Origin: Janthinobacterium sp. 344
GTDB lineage: Bacteria > Pseudomonadota > Gammaproteobacteria > Burkholderiales > Burkholderiaceae_D
DNA length: 64,000 nt
Direction: 5' to 3'
Assembly: GCF_900112025.1 (NCBI RefSeq)
Contig: NZ_FOKL01000012.1
Coordinates: 112,445-176,444, forward strand
The translations under genes were made by a program, and so were the position numbers. Below the pieces are notes generated by a model. It ran no database searches. It was not told where the DNA came from and was given only the letters and a program-made list of their open reading frames with translations. Below, piece by piece: positions 35,965-45,064 of the stretch (the stretch's first letter is position 1; every line of letters begins with the position of its first letter).

Positions 35965-37296
35965 TTACAAGGGCTGCAACTGGTGCTGCGCCACTTTGCC
36001 CAGGTCGCGGCGGTAGTAGCGCAGTGCCAGCAGCAAGGTCGTCAGCTGCAGCGCGCCGCCGGCCAGCGCCAGGACCAGCAGGGCGTCGTTGAGGCCAAAG
36101 CGGTTCGACAGCAGGCCCGCCAGCACGGGGCCGGGCACGGAGCCGAGCAGGTGCAGGGTGACGACGGCGCAGGTGGCGGAAAAAGGACGGAAGGCGGGGT
36201 GCACGAGTTCCTGCGTCATCGCCAGCGGCCCCGTGCCGGCCGCCGAAACGACAAAGGCGCCGGCGATCACCAGGCCGTACTGCCATGCCAGGCCATGCAC
36301 GATGCCGAAGGCGCTGCCCAGCATGGCGGTGGCGGCCAGCGAGGCGGCGATGGGGAACAGCAGCTTGGCCAGTTCGTTGCGGCGGTTGTAGTGGTCCATG
36401 ATCCAGCCACCGAGCGGCACGCCGATGATCGACAGCAGCATCACGCCGCTGGTCATGAAGGAGGCCTGCTGCACCGGGATGTCGTGGAAGCGATTCAGGT
36501 AGGTGGGCAGGAAGAACACGGCCGGCACCCATTGCAGGGTGCCCATGGCGGCGCTCAGGTAGGCGAACACCAGCGAGGGCGTGCCGGCGATGACGGCCAG
36601 GCGCCCGCGCAGGGCCGGTTCGCCGGGAGACTTGGCGGCGGTGTCGCGCACGCTGACGGTCTGGTAGTCGTGGCCGCGGTACAGCCACACGGCGATCAGC
36701 AGGCCGGGCAAGGCCATGATGCCCAGCGCGTGGCGCCAGCCGTAATGCGTGGCGACATAGCCGCCCAGCGCCACGCCCAGCGCCATGCCGATCGGCTGCG
36801 CGGACGAGAACAGGCCCAGGGCCAGCTGGCGCCGGCGCTTGGGAAAGGCGGCGCTGATCCAGGTGTAGGCAACCGGCGCGTAGCCCGCTTCGCCCGCCCC
36901 CACCAGGGCGCGGCTGGCGGCCAGCTGCGTGACGCTGCCCGCCAGGCCGCCGGCGGCCGAGGCCAGGCTCCAGATGACGCCCATGATGCTGGCCGTCTTG
37001 ACCCGGCTCCAGCGCTCGATGGCGATCGAGGCGGGAAACGCGCACAACACCATGCCCAGGGTCAGGATGGAACTGAGCATGCCGGCCGTGGCATCCGTGA
37101 TGTGCCACTCGGCCTTGATGGAAGGGATCAGCGCGGCGAGGATCATGCGGTCGGCGAAGTCGAACACCATCAGCAGGCATAGCAGGCTGAAGGTCTGGAC
37201 CGTGCGGCGACGGCCGAACAGATAGTCGTTGGCTGGCGTGGCGGCAGGTGGCGATGCCGGCGCTGGCGGCGTCGCGGGCAGGGCGGCGGCGCTCAT
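35965..37296 (-). CDS. MFS transporter of the monooxygenase operon
   Basis: 443-residue major facilitator with 12 predicted membrane segments. The ATG at 37296 overlaps the stop of the monooxygenase gene (ATGA). The longer frame upstream is only antisense overlap within that gene. Motifs include FDFADRMILAALIPSIKAEW in TM1 and GAGEAGYAPVAYTWISAAFP, as in the anion:cation symporter and Spinster-like groups of organic acid importers. Located between the oxidoreductase and the outer-membrane receptor, it is probably the inner-membrane uptake step for the same compound. Confidence 0.85.
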   Translation of the reverse strand: MSAAALPATPPAPASPPAATPANDYLFGRRRTVQTFSLLCLLMVFDFADRMILAALIPSIKAEWHITDATAGMLSSILTLGMVLCAFPASIAIERWSRVKTASIMGVIWSLASAAGGLAGSVTQLAASRALVGAGEAGYAPVAYTWISAAFPKRRRQLALGLFSSAQPIGMALGVALGGYVATHYGWRHALGIMALPGLLIAVWLYRGHDYQTVSVRDTAAKSPGEPALRGRLAVIAGTPSLVFAYLSAAMGTLQWVPAVFFLPTYLNRFHDIPVQQASFMTSGVMLLSIIGVPLGGWIMDHYNRRNELAKLLFPIAASLAATAMLGSAFGIVHGLAWQYGLVIAGAFVVSAAGTGPLAMTQELVHPAFRPFSATCAVVTLHLLGSVPGPVLAGLLSNRFGLNDALLVLALAGGALQLTTLLLALRYYRRDLGKVAQHQLQPL

Positions 37297-38621
37297 GCCG
37301 CCAGTCCCAGTGGCCGGGCCAGGCCCAGGTGTTCGCGCAAGGTATGGCCGCTGTACTCGGTGCGGAACAGGCCGCGCCTTTGCAGTTCCGGAATCACCAG
37401 GTCGACGAACGCTTCCAGGCCATGCGGGAAGGTGGGCGCGAGAATATTGAAACCGTCGGCGGCGCCGTTCTCGAACCATTCCTGCAGCTGGTCGGCGATG
37501 CTTGACGGCGTGCCCCAGATGACGCGGTGGCCGCGTGCGCCAGCGGCGCGCTGGTAGACCTGGCGCAGTGTCAGATTGTCTTTCCTCGCCATGTCGATGA
37601 ACAGCTGCACGCGGCTTTGCCAGCCTTCGCCCAGTGGCAGTTCGGGGAACGGTTCGTCGAGCGGATATTTGCTCAGGTCGACGCCCGTCAGGCCCGACAG
37701 CAGGCCCAGGCCGATGACGGGGTCGATCAAGTCCTGCAACTGGTCGTAGCGGGCCTTGGCCTCTTCCTCGGTGGCGCCGATGATGGGCATCACGCCGGGC
37801 AGGATCAGCAGCTCGTCGTTGCCGCGGCCGTGCTGGGCCAGGCGGGCTTTCAGGCCGCTGTAAAAGGCTTGCGCGCCGGCCAGGGTCTGCTGTGCCGTAA
37901 ACACCAGTTCGGCCGTGGCGGCCGCCAGTTCCTGGCCATCCTCGCTGGAGCCGGCTTGTATCAGTACGGGATAGCCCTGCACGGGGCGCTGCGATTGCAG
38001 GGCGCCGCGCAGCTTGAAGTATTTTCCTTCGTGTTCGAGCACTTTCAGCTTGGCGGGATCGAAGAAATTGCCGCTGGCTTGATCGAACAGATAGGGATCG
38101 TCGCCCAGGCTGTCCCACAGGCCCTTGACGACATCGACATACTCGCGCGCGCGCTGGTAGCGCTCCGTGTGCGGCACTTGCGCGGACAGGCCGAAGCTTT
38201 TCGCTTCCCAGTCCGTGCCCGAGGTGACCAGGTTCCAGCCGGCGCGTCCGCCGCTGATATGGTCGAGCGAGGCGAACTTGCGCGCCAGGTGGAACGGGTG
38301 CAGATAGGTGACAGAGGTGGTGGCCACCAGGCCGATATGCTCGGTGGCGCCGGACAGGGCGGCCAGCAAGGTCAGCGGCTCGAAATAATAGGGCAGGGCG
38401 GCGCGTGCCAGCAGCGCTGGCGGGCCTTCCGGAAAACCCACCGTATCGGCGAAGAAGATGGCGTCGAACTTGCCCCGCTCGGCCACGCGGGCCAGGTGCT
38501 TCAATGGCTCCAGCCGCGTGGCTTCGGCGGGATCGACATCGGGATGGCGCCAGGCGGCAATGTGATGCCCGACACCTTGCAAAAATGCCCCCAACCGCAT
38601 TTGTCGCTTGCTACTGCTCAT
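37293..38621 (-). CDS. LLM-class flavin-dependent monooxygenase (NtaA/SnaA/DszA family)
   Basis: 442 residues. The N-terminus RQMRLGAFLQGVGHHIAAWR and LARVAERGKFDAIFFADTVG are characteristic of the nitrilotriacetate/alkanesulfonate-type FMNH2-dependent monooxygenases. Further family segments are SLDHISGGRAGWNLVTSGTD and VKGLWDSLGDDPYLFDQASG. It needs a separate flavin reductase, which is not in the operon. As first gene of the set with an MFS porter and a TonB-dependent receptor, it probably attacks an imported organic sulfur or nitrogen compound; the substrate is not identifiable from sequence. Confidence 0.88.
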   Translation of the reverse strand: MSSSKRQMRLGAFLQGVGHHIAAWRHPDVDPAEATRLEPLKHLARVAERGKFDAIFFADTVGFPEGPPALLARAALPYYFEPLTLLAALSGATEHIGLVATTSVTYLHPFHLARKFASLDHISGGRAGWNLVTSGTDWEAKSFGLSAQVPHTERYQRAREYVDVVKGLWDSLGDDPYLFDQASGNFFDPAKLKVLEHEGKYFKLRGALQSQRPVQGYPVLIQAGSSEDGQELAAATAELVFTAQQTLAGAQAFYSGLKARLAQHGRGNDELLILPGVMPIIGATEEEAKARYDQLQDLIDPVIGLGLLSGLTGVDLSKYPLDEPFPELPLGEGWQSRVQLFIDMARKDNLTLRQVYQRAAGARGHRVIWGTPSSIADQLQEWFENGAADGFNILAPTFPHGLEAFVDLVIPELQRRGLFRTEYSGHTLREHLGLARPLGLAA

Positions 38622-38798
38622 GAGCCGTTCCTTGAAAGAAATGAATACAGGCCCAGAGCGTAGCTAGGGTGTCAACTTTGCCGAACGAATATATGTGGAT
38701 ATGGATATGCGTTTCCTCCACCTCAACGCTTCCTGCAGAGGCAAGCAGGACGCTGGCGACTGCCCGCAGCGCTTCCACCACCATTCAACCGTGCGCGA

Positions 38799-38819
38799 AT
38801 ACAACAGAATTTGTTGTAT
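38799..38819. promoter_or_regulatory. Operator-like palindrome ATACAACA-N5-TGTTGTAT
   Basis: Perfect 8-base arms (38799-38806, 38812-38819) around GAATT, the size of a GntR- or TetR-type operator. It lies about 180 bases above the monooxygenase start and 120 bases above the DUF4197 gene. No regulator gene of that type is adjacent. Confidence 0.5.
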
Positions 38820-38838
38820 CGTGCGCTCCCGCGCTAGT

Positions 38839-38859
38839 GCGCAAGTGTATTTCTTGCGC
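38839..38859. promoter_or_regulatory. Second palindrome GCGCAAG-N7-CTTGCGC
   Basis: Perfect 7-base arms (38839-38845, 38853-38859) around TGTATTT, 19 bases from the first palindrome and the same total length of 21 bases. Together they look like a two-site control region. Confidence 0.45.
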
Positions 38860-38941
38860 GACAAAAAGTGTTTGTGCCGCCATGGTTTGATATGCTGGGG
38901 GGCAAGAATCGCCCGATGCGTCGCTGGCTTGTCAACAAAGG

Positions 38942-39652
38942 ATGAATATGCGCCTGAACTCTTTTCCCGGCCGCCGTGCCGCCATCTTGTGCGCTGTGGC
39001 GCTGTGCTCGCCCATGGCTGGCGCGGCCAATCCGCTCGCCGCCCTCAGCAACCAGGAAGCCAGCAGTGGCTTGAAGGCGGCGCTCGATGCGGGGACCGCC
39101 GCCGCCGTGGCCAAGCTGGGCGTCGAAAACGGTTTCCTGAACAATGACAAGGTCAAGATCAAGCTGCCGGGCATCCTGGAGCAGGCCAAGCCCTTGCTGA
39201 AAATGACGGGGCGCGGTCAGCAGCTGGACGATCTGGTGGTGTCGATGAACCGGGCCGCCGAGTCGGCCGTGCCCATGGCCAAGCCCTTGCTGCTCGATGC
39301 GGTGAAATCGATGAGCGTCACCGATGCCAAGAATATCCTGTCCGGCGGCGATACTTCGGTGACGGACTTTTTCCGTCAAAAGACCTCGGCACCGCTGGCC
39401 GCCAAGTTCCTGCCCATCGTGAAATCCGTCACGGACCGCTCCGGCCTGGCCAGCAAATACAACAGCACCATGAGCCAGATCGGCAAGACGGGACTGGTGC
39501 CGCAGCAGCAGTCGACGGTGGAGGGCTATGTCACCGACCGCACCCTCGATGGCCTGTACCTGATGATCGGCGAGGAAGAAAAAGCCATCCGCAGCAATCC
39601 TTTAGGCTACGGCAGCAAGATTATCGGCAAGGTGTTTGGCAGTTTGAAGTAA
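38942..39652 (+). CDS. DUF4197 family exported protein
   Basis: 236-residue exported protein with signal peptide at about 1-28 (MNMRLNSFPGRRAAILCAVA, cleavage after GAA). The remainder matches DUF4197: LSNQEASSGLKAALDAGTAA, KVKIKLPGILEQAKPLLKMT, TSVTDFFRQKTSAPLAAKFL and DRTLDGLYLMIGEEEKAIR. These are alpha-helical periplasmic proteins of unknown role. Start at 38942; the second Met two codons on is also possible. Monocistronic. Confidence 0.82.
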   Translation: MNMRLNSFPGRRAAILCAVALCSPMAGAANPLAALSNQEASSGLKAALDAGTAAAVAKLGVENGFLNNDKVKIKLPGILEQAKPLLKMTGRGQQLDDLVVSMNRAAESAVPMAKPLLLDAVKSMSVTDAKNILSGGDTSVTDFFRQKTSAPLAAKFLPIVKSVTDRSGLASKYNSTMSQIGKTGLVPQQQSTVEGYVTDRTLDGLYLMIGEEEKAIRSNPLGYGSKIIGKVFGSLK

Positions 39653-39961
39653 GTGTTTCAGCGCTTTGCAAGCCTGCTGGCGGTGCTGGCACATTGCCTG
39701 AAGGTGTGGCGCAAGGGAAACAAGTTAAGCATTTGCTACAAGAAAACAATGTTAAAATTCTGCGACATAAATTCCTGTAGGCATGGTTGATACCGTATCG
39801 GCCGCTTGGGAATACGCGGTTTTAGCGGCGAACTGATGCGTGGCATGAAGCAATGCCCATCGGTTGGCCTATTTTCGTTTCATTCACGTTCCCTCAGGCT
39901 CATTGATTTTCTGAATACATAGTCAGGAATTCCAGGTGCAGGAAATTTTAGGTAGCCGGAT
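39653..39961. other. Leader of the polysaccharide locus
   Basis: About 309 bases between the DUF4197 gene and the first polysaccharide gene. It becomes AT-rich around 39715-39780 (TTAAGCATTTGCTACAAGAA, then AATGTTAAAATTC), a plausible promoter region, although no -35/-10 pair with good spacing stands out. No ops or JUMPstart element (GGCGGTAGC) was seen. Confidence 0.4.
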
Positions 39962-42900
39962 TTGTTAAGCGTACTCAGAAAATCAATTAAATATACCTGG
40001 TGTGGCTGTCTGGTGCTGGGAGCGCCTGCGGCGATGGCGGCGACGCCGAATCACGGCGGTCAGTCGGGCTATATCAACATGCCCAGTGCGGTGGTGGAAA
40101 CGGACGGTACCTTCAGCGTGGGGTATAGCTACGATAGCCCGTATGGCCAGTTATGGGCGACGGCGAATATCCTGCCTTTCCTGCAAATGACGGGGCGCTA
40201 TGTGTCGATCACGGGCATTCCCGGCTTTAGCAATGTGCCCGGCGAATATGGCAGCGGCTATGGCCGCTACAAGGATAAAGTCGTCGACGGCAAATTACGG
40301 CTGTGGACGGAAACGGAGTGGATGCCATCAGTCGCCGTCGGCATGACGGACTTGTTTGGCACGGAGCTGTTCAAGGGGCAGTATGTCGTTGCCACCAAGA
40401 CTTTTGGTGCCAGCAAGAATATCGAAGCAAGCCTGGGCTATGCCCATAAACGCCCGGACGGCGTGTTTGCCGGCGCGCGCTGGACCCCGGCGGCATTGCC
40501 GCGCTGGTCGGTGGTGGCCGAATACGATACCACCAATTACTTGCGCGACTTCCGCGCCAGCGAAACGGATGCCGGCAAGCGCCGCAAGGGCGCGTCCGTG
40601 GGCCTGGAATACCGCTGGGGCTGGCTGGCCCTGCAAGCGGCCCGCAGCCGTGACCAGTTCAGCGTGAACGCGTTTATCAGCATTCCGTTCGGCGAGCGCG
40701 AGTTCGTCCCGAAGGTGTATGAACCGCCGTATTTCGTCGACGACAAGAATCCGCCACCGCTGCCGAGCAAGGCGGAATGGCACCGCGATCCGGTGTATGG
40801 CGCCGACCTGGTGAATGCCCTCGTGAAGCAGGACTACAAGAATATCCGCGTCGAGCAGGAAGGCAATGTCTTGAGCCTGAGCCTGACCAACAGCCGCATC
40901 TCGAACATGGGCCGCGCCGTCGGCCGTGCCGCGCGCACGGCCATTGCCTTCACGCCGCAGGGCGTGACGACCCTGCGCATCACGTATACCAAGCTGGACC
41001 AGCCGATTGCCACCTATGAATTTTTCGACCTGCCCAAGCTGAACGATTACCTGGCGGGCAAGATCGACCGCAAGGCCTTCCTCGACGTCGTGCTGCTGCG
41101 CTATCCGGAAAAGAGCGATGTCATCCGCGACGAACAGCAAGGCTGGCTGCAGGAATTCCTCGACAAGCCGGCGCCGGTCATGGCCGCTTCAGCTGTTGCC
41201 GTACCGACGCCAGTGCCTGCCGTCACTGCTGCCACTGCCGCGCCCGACCTAGCGGCCGCTACCAGTGCGCCAGCCGCTTCCGCTCCTCCGCCCGCCAAGG
41301 CCGCCGACGTCCTCAAGGACGATGGCAAGCTGGCCGTCGGCGTTGGCGTCGATGGCGACGTGGTGCAAATCAAATCGCTGGACCGCGAGGCGAACCGTTT
41401 CAAGATCGCCCCCAAGGTGGGCTTCTTCTTCAATGATCCGAGCGGCGCCTTCCGCTATTCGATCTCGGCAGTGGCCAATTATGACCGCCGCCTCGGTGAT
41501 GGCCTGTACCTGAACAGCGCCGCCAGCCTGCAGTTGCTGGAAACGGTGTCAGGCGTCAAGCAGCCATCGAACAGCAACTTGCCGCATGTACGCACGGACA
41601 TCGCGGAATACCTGCGCGGCGGGCGTTTTTCGCTGAGCCGCGTCTTGCTGAACAAATACAACAATCCCGCCGAGCGCGTGTACACCCGTTTGTCGGCTGG
41701 CCTGTATGAAGACATGTTCCGCGGTGCCGGTGGCCAGGTGCTGTACCTGCCAAAGGATAGCCGCTGGGCGGCCGACCTGGCCGTCGATGCCTTGCAACAA
41801 CGCGGCTACAAGGGCTTGCTCGATTCGCGCGACTACAAGACGGTGACGGCGATCGGCTCCCTGCATTACCGCTTGCCGCATGACATTACCGTGACGGCCC
41901 GTGCCGGCCGCTTCCTGGCGAAAGACACGGGCGTGCGCGTGGAATTCAAGCGCCGCTTCCAGTCCGGCATCGAAGTGGGTGCCTGGTACACGCATACGAA
42001 CGGCAACGACATCACCAGCCCGGGCACGCCATCGAAACCATACCAGGACCGGGGCATCTTCCTGTCCGTACCGCTGAACAGCATGCTGCCGATGGATACG
42101 CAATCGACGGCCGGCTTCGCCATTGCGCCATGGACGCGCGACGTGGGGCAGATGGTGGCCTCGCCTGGCGACCTGTACGACATGTTCGAGCGTCCGCGCG
42201 CCGACATGCACAGCTACGATGGCCTGGGCAATTTTGCCGAGCGCCCCGATGAACAGCACTTGCCTGCCGTCAATCCGCCGGACCGGCCGTTTGTCAGCCC
42301 ATGGCCCGCCATGCGTGCGCGCCTGGAGCAATCCGCATCCGCTACGCCTAGCGTCCCTGAATGGTTCAAGGCGACGGCGGTGGTCGGCGGCGTGGTGGTC
42401 GCCTCCGCGCTGGCTGACAAACCGGTTGACCGTTTCGTCAAGAAACATGAAGATTCCAAGGTCTACCGCAATTGGGACAAGCTGGGCAAGGCCATGCCGT
42501 ATGCGGCAGTCGGTGCTGCCGCCGCCGCATTCGCCCTGGGCGATGAGCGCATGCAAAATACGGGACTCATTTCCCTGCAATCCGTTGTCGCGGCAACGGG
42601 CGTGGCGGTGGCCGGCAAATATGCGTTTGGCCGCGCCCGTCCAGAGGAAGACCTCGGGGCGTGGAGCCGCGTCGGCAGCGGTACGTCCCGTTCGAACTCC
42701 TCGTTCCCTTCCGCCCATGCCGCCATCGGCTTTGCCGCCGTGACGCCATTTGCCAAGGAATACGATGCGCCATGGCTGTACAGCGTGGCGGCCGTGGGTT
42801 CCGCCGGCCGCGTGTTTGGCCGCAAGCACTGGGTCTCCGACACGGTGGCCGGCGGCATCGTCGGTTACGCCATGGGCAGCTGGCTGTGGCACGCGCAGCG

Positions 42901-42976
42901 CGACCAGAGCAAATCGGGCCTGTCGATCAATCCCGGACCGAAAGAAATCAGCGTGACCTGGCAGGGCAAGTATTAA
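39962..42976 (+). CDS. YjbH-like outer membrane protein fused to a PAP2 phosphatase domain
   Basis: 1004 residues with a TTG start at 39962 after AGG. A signal peptide spans about 1-26 (KYTWCGCLVLGAPAAMAA). Residues 30-780 match YjbH-type proteins of exopolysaccharide loci, starting TPNHGGQSGYINMPSAVVET and with many beta-strand segments, plus an Ala/Pro-rich linker near 400-440. Residues about 800-985 are a type 2 phosphatidic acid phosphatase domain: K-x6-RP in KYAFGRARP near 886, SFPSAHAA near 916, and GRVFGRKHWVSD near 955 (Gly replaces the usual Ser of SRx5Hx3D). A phosphatase on a YjbH protein suggests lipid-phosphate or undecaprenyl-pyrophosphate handling at the envelope. First gene of the locus. 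Confidence 0.8.
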   Translation: MLSVLRKSIKYTWCGCLVLGAPAAMAATPNHGGQSGYINMPSAVVETDGTFSVGYSYDSPYGQLWATANILPFLQMTGRYVSITGIPGFSNVPGEYGSGYGRYKDKVVDGKLRLWTETEWMPSVAVGMTDLFGTELFKGQYVVATKTFGASKNIEASLGYAHKRPDGVFAGARWTPAALPRWSVVAEYDTTNYLRDFRASETDAGKRRKGASVGLEYRWGWLALQAARSRDQFSVNAFISIPFGEREFVPKVYEPPYFVDDKNPPPLPSKAEWHRDPVYGADLVNALVKQDYKNIRVEQEGNVLSLSLTNSRISNMGRAVGRAARTAIAFTPQGVTTLRITYTKLDQPIATYEFFDLPKLNDYLAGKIDRKAFLDVVLLRYPEKSDVIRDEQQGWLQEFLDKPAPVMAASAVAVPTPVPAVTAATAAPDLAAATSAPAASAPPPAKAADVLKDDGKLAVGVGVDGDVVQIKSLDREANRFKIAPKVGFFFNDPSGAFRYSISAVANYDRRLGDGLYLNSAASLQLLETVSGVKQPSNSNLPHVRTDIAEYLRGGRFSLSRVLLNKYNNPAERVYTRLSAGLYEDMFRGAGGQVLYLPKDSRWAADLAVDALQQRGYKGLLDSRDYKTVTAIGSLHYRLPHDITVTARAGRFLAKDTGVRVEFKRRFQSGIEVGAWYTHTNGNDITSPGTPSKPYQDRGIFLSVPLNSMLPMDTQSTAGFAIAPWTRDVGQMVASPGDLYDMFERPRADMHSYDGLGNFAERPDEQHLPAVNPPDRPFVSPWPAMRARLEQSASATPSVPEWFKATAVVGGVVVASALADKPVDRFVKKHEDSKVYRNWDKLGKAMPYAAVGAAAAAFALGDERMQNTGLISLQSVVAATGVAVAGKYAFGRARPEEDLGAWSRVGSGTSRSNSSFPSAHAAIGFAAVTPFAKEYDAPWLYSVAAVGSAGRVFGRKHWVSDTVAGGIVGYAMGSWLWHAQRDQSKSGLSINPGPKEISVTWQGKY

Positions 42977-43031
42977 ACGCGTATCGCGCCCCTTTACTCA
43001 TACAACATCATTCATCCAGACAAAGACCAGC

Positions 43032-44912
43032 ATGAAAAAGCAACTTCGTACTCCCCCGCCTTTCGTGAAACACATGATTTTCTCGGTTTGCCTGATGGGA
43101 ATGGGGTCTGCCGTTGCACAAGACCTTGGAGCGAGTGACACTCCTAAAATGCAATCGATGGAGACGGGCGGCGGCTTGCCGGCCATTCGCAGTGGCCGCA
43201 GCGAACAGCGCCAGGCACAGACCCCGCCGTCCAGCCGACCAGCCAAACGTGTCGTTGCCGAAGTTGGCGCTTTTGAAGCTTATGCAGAAGGTGTGACAGG
43301 GCAGAAATTGAACGTGTTCGGCAAGGACTTGTTCAGCGACGTGCCATCCACTTTCGCGCCATTCGATGGTGCGCAAGTGAATCAGGACTATGTCATTGGT
43401 ACGGGCGACGAGTTGCAGGTGCGCGGCTGGGGCATGGTTGATATCGACGTCAGCGCCACGGTCGACCGCAGCGGCGCGATCTTCATTCCCCGCGTCGGCT
43501 CCGTCAAGGTCAGCGGCGTGCAGTACAAGGACTTGCAGGGCTATCTGAAGAAGGCAATCAGCAAGATCTACACCAACTTCGACTTGACGGCGAGCATCGC
43601 GCAAACACGCGCCGTGCAAGTGTATGTGGTCGGCCACGCCGTGCGTCCCGGCACCTATACCCTGAGCGCCATGAGCACGCTGTTGAATGCCCTGTTCACC
43701 TCGGGCGGCCCGGACGCCACGGGTAGCATGCGCAACATCCAATTGAAGCGTGGCGCACAGACCGTCAGCACCTTCGACTTGTACGACATGCTGGCCAAAG
43801 GCGACAAGAGCCGCGATGTGACCCTGCGCGACGGCGACGTGATTTACATTCCGGAAGTCGGTCCCCTGGTGGCCTTGACGGGCAATGTGAAGCAGCCCGC
43901 CATTTTCGAATTGAAAGGCAATGGCAGCCTGGCCGATGTATTGACCTGGGCCGGCGGCTTCGATTCCGCAGCGGAAACGAAGCAAGTGATCGTTGAAAAG
44001 AACGTCGACAATCAATACAAGACGGTGGTGGAACTGATCGCCGACAAAACCATCACCAGCACCCAGCTGGCGAGTATCCAGGTGAAACCAACCGATGTGC
44101 TGCGCGTGTTTGCGCCAGGCGCCGTGCCGGTGCAGGCACAAATCCAGAACGAATACGTGCGCGTGGCCGGCGAAGCCAAGCAGAGCGGTATTTTCCTGCT
44201 GAAAAAAGGTGAAACCTTGCGCGAGCTGATCGCCCGTGTCGGTGGCGCCAATGAAAACGGCTACCTGTACGCGACCCAGCTGAACCGCGAATCCGTGCGC
44301 CGCGCCCAGCAAATCAAATTGAACCAGGTGGCGGACCGCTTTGAGCGCGACCTGGAATCGAACGCTACCCAGCGCATGGCCGCGACCGGCGACAAGGAAA
44401 ATGCAGCGAAGACTGCGGCCGAAGTCGAGCAGCAGCGCCGCATCGTGCAAAAACTGCGCAGCGTCAAGGCGGAGGGCCGCATCGTTCTTGATCTGCCAGG
44501 TGTCGATACGCAAGTGAAAAATTTGCCTGATTTGCCGCTGCAAGACGGTGATTCGATCCTGATTCCGCGCCGCCCGGGTACCGTGGATGTGCTCGGTTCC
44601 GTCTTCCAGCAAAACGCATTTGTGTATCGCCCACAGCGCACGGTCAACGACTATGTGCAGCAAGCCGGTGGCGTTACCTCGACTGCGGATAAGTCGGAGA
44701 TGTACGTGATCCGTGCCGATGGTACGGCGCAGAGCGGCCAGGGAACGGGCTGGTTCAGCGGCATTGGCGGTACGGCGTTGAATCCTGGTGATACGGTCGT
44801 CGTGCCGGAGAAGATCGAGCGCAGCACGTTCATGCAGAGTCTGAAGGATTGGACGGCTATTTTCTATCAGTTTGGCTTGGGAGCCGCTGGCTTGAAAGTG
44901 CTTAAAGACTAG
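43032..44912 (+). CDS. Wza-like polysaccharide export protein with SLBB domains
   Basis: 626-residue outer-membrane polysaccharide exporter. The signal peptide ends near residue 30 (GMGSAVAQ), without a clear lipobox. The Poly_export domain starts around 115 (DYVIGTGDELQVRGWGMVDI). SLBB domains follow at about 195-290 (VQVYVVGHAVRPGTYTLSAM; VALTGNVKQPAIFELKGNGS), 370-420 (YVRVAGEAKQSGIFLLKKGE) and 515-580 (VDVLGSVFQQNAFVYRPQRT). The C-terminal segment (SLKDWTAIFYQFGLGAAGLK) is hydrophobic enough for the alpha-helical outer-membrane barrel of Wza. It is considerably longer than E. coli Wza (379). Downstream of the YjbH-PAP2 gene, upstream of the chain-length gene. Confidence 0.9.
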   Translation: MKKQLRTPPPFVKHMIFSVCLMGMGSAVAQDLGASDTPKMQSMETGGGLPAIRSGRSEQRQAQTPPSSRPAKRVVAEVGAFEAYAEGVTGQKLNVFGKDLFSDVPSTFAPFDGAQVNQDYVIGTGDELQVRGWGMVDIDVSATVDRSGAIFIPRVGSVKVSGVQYKDLQGYLKKAISKIYTNFDLTASIAQTRAVQVYVVGHAVRPGTYTLSAMSTLLNALFTSGGPDATGSMRNIQLKRGAQTVSTFDLYDMLAKGDKSRDVTLRDGDVIYIPEVGPLVALTGNVKQPAIFELKGNGSLADVLTWAGGFDSAAETKQVIVEKNVDNQYKTVVELIADKTITSTQLASIQVKPTDVLRVFAPGAVPVQAQIQNEYVRVAGEAKQSGIFLLKKGETLRELIARVGGANENGYLYATQLNRESVRRAQQIKLNQVADRFERDLESNATQRMAATGDKENAAKTAAEVEQQRRIVQKLRSVKAEGRIVLDLPGVDTQVKNLPDLPLQDGDSILIPRRPGTVDVLGSVFQQNAFVYRPQRTVNDYVQQAGGVTSTADKSEMYVIRADGTAQSGQGTGWFSGIGGTALNPGDTVVVPEKIERSTFMQSLKDWTAIFYQFGLGAAGLKVLKD

Positions 44913-45064
44913 ACAGAATTTATCTGGTGAGTGTACAAATATTTTCTTTGATTATATTTGTTGAAAAAATTTCCAATCATGTCGAATTTTTCTGAAAAAT
45001 ATTCTGGTTGAATATTGTTTAAAATAAAATAGCAAGATGGAAATTGAAAATATGGATAAAAATA

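Larger units (their letters stand above)
38622..38941. other. Divergent promoter region between monooxygenase operon and DUF4197 gene
   Basis: About 320 bases without a convincing gene. It holds two separate palindromes (38799-38819 and 38839-38859). Short open frames across it lack ribosome sites and familiar sequence. Confidence 0.6.

Noticed and set aside
35965..38118. Long frame suggesting a 717-residue transporter fusion
   Set aside because: The extra N-terminal part is antisense-like text overlapping the monooxygenase gene; the true MFS start is 37296 with ATGA coupling.
38664..38864. Minus-strand 66-codon frame in the divergent promoter
   Set aside because: No ribosome site, unusual composition, and it runs through both palindromes; no family resemblance.
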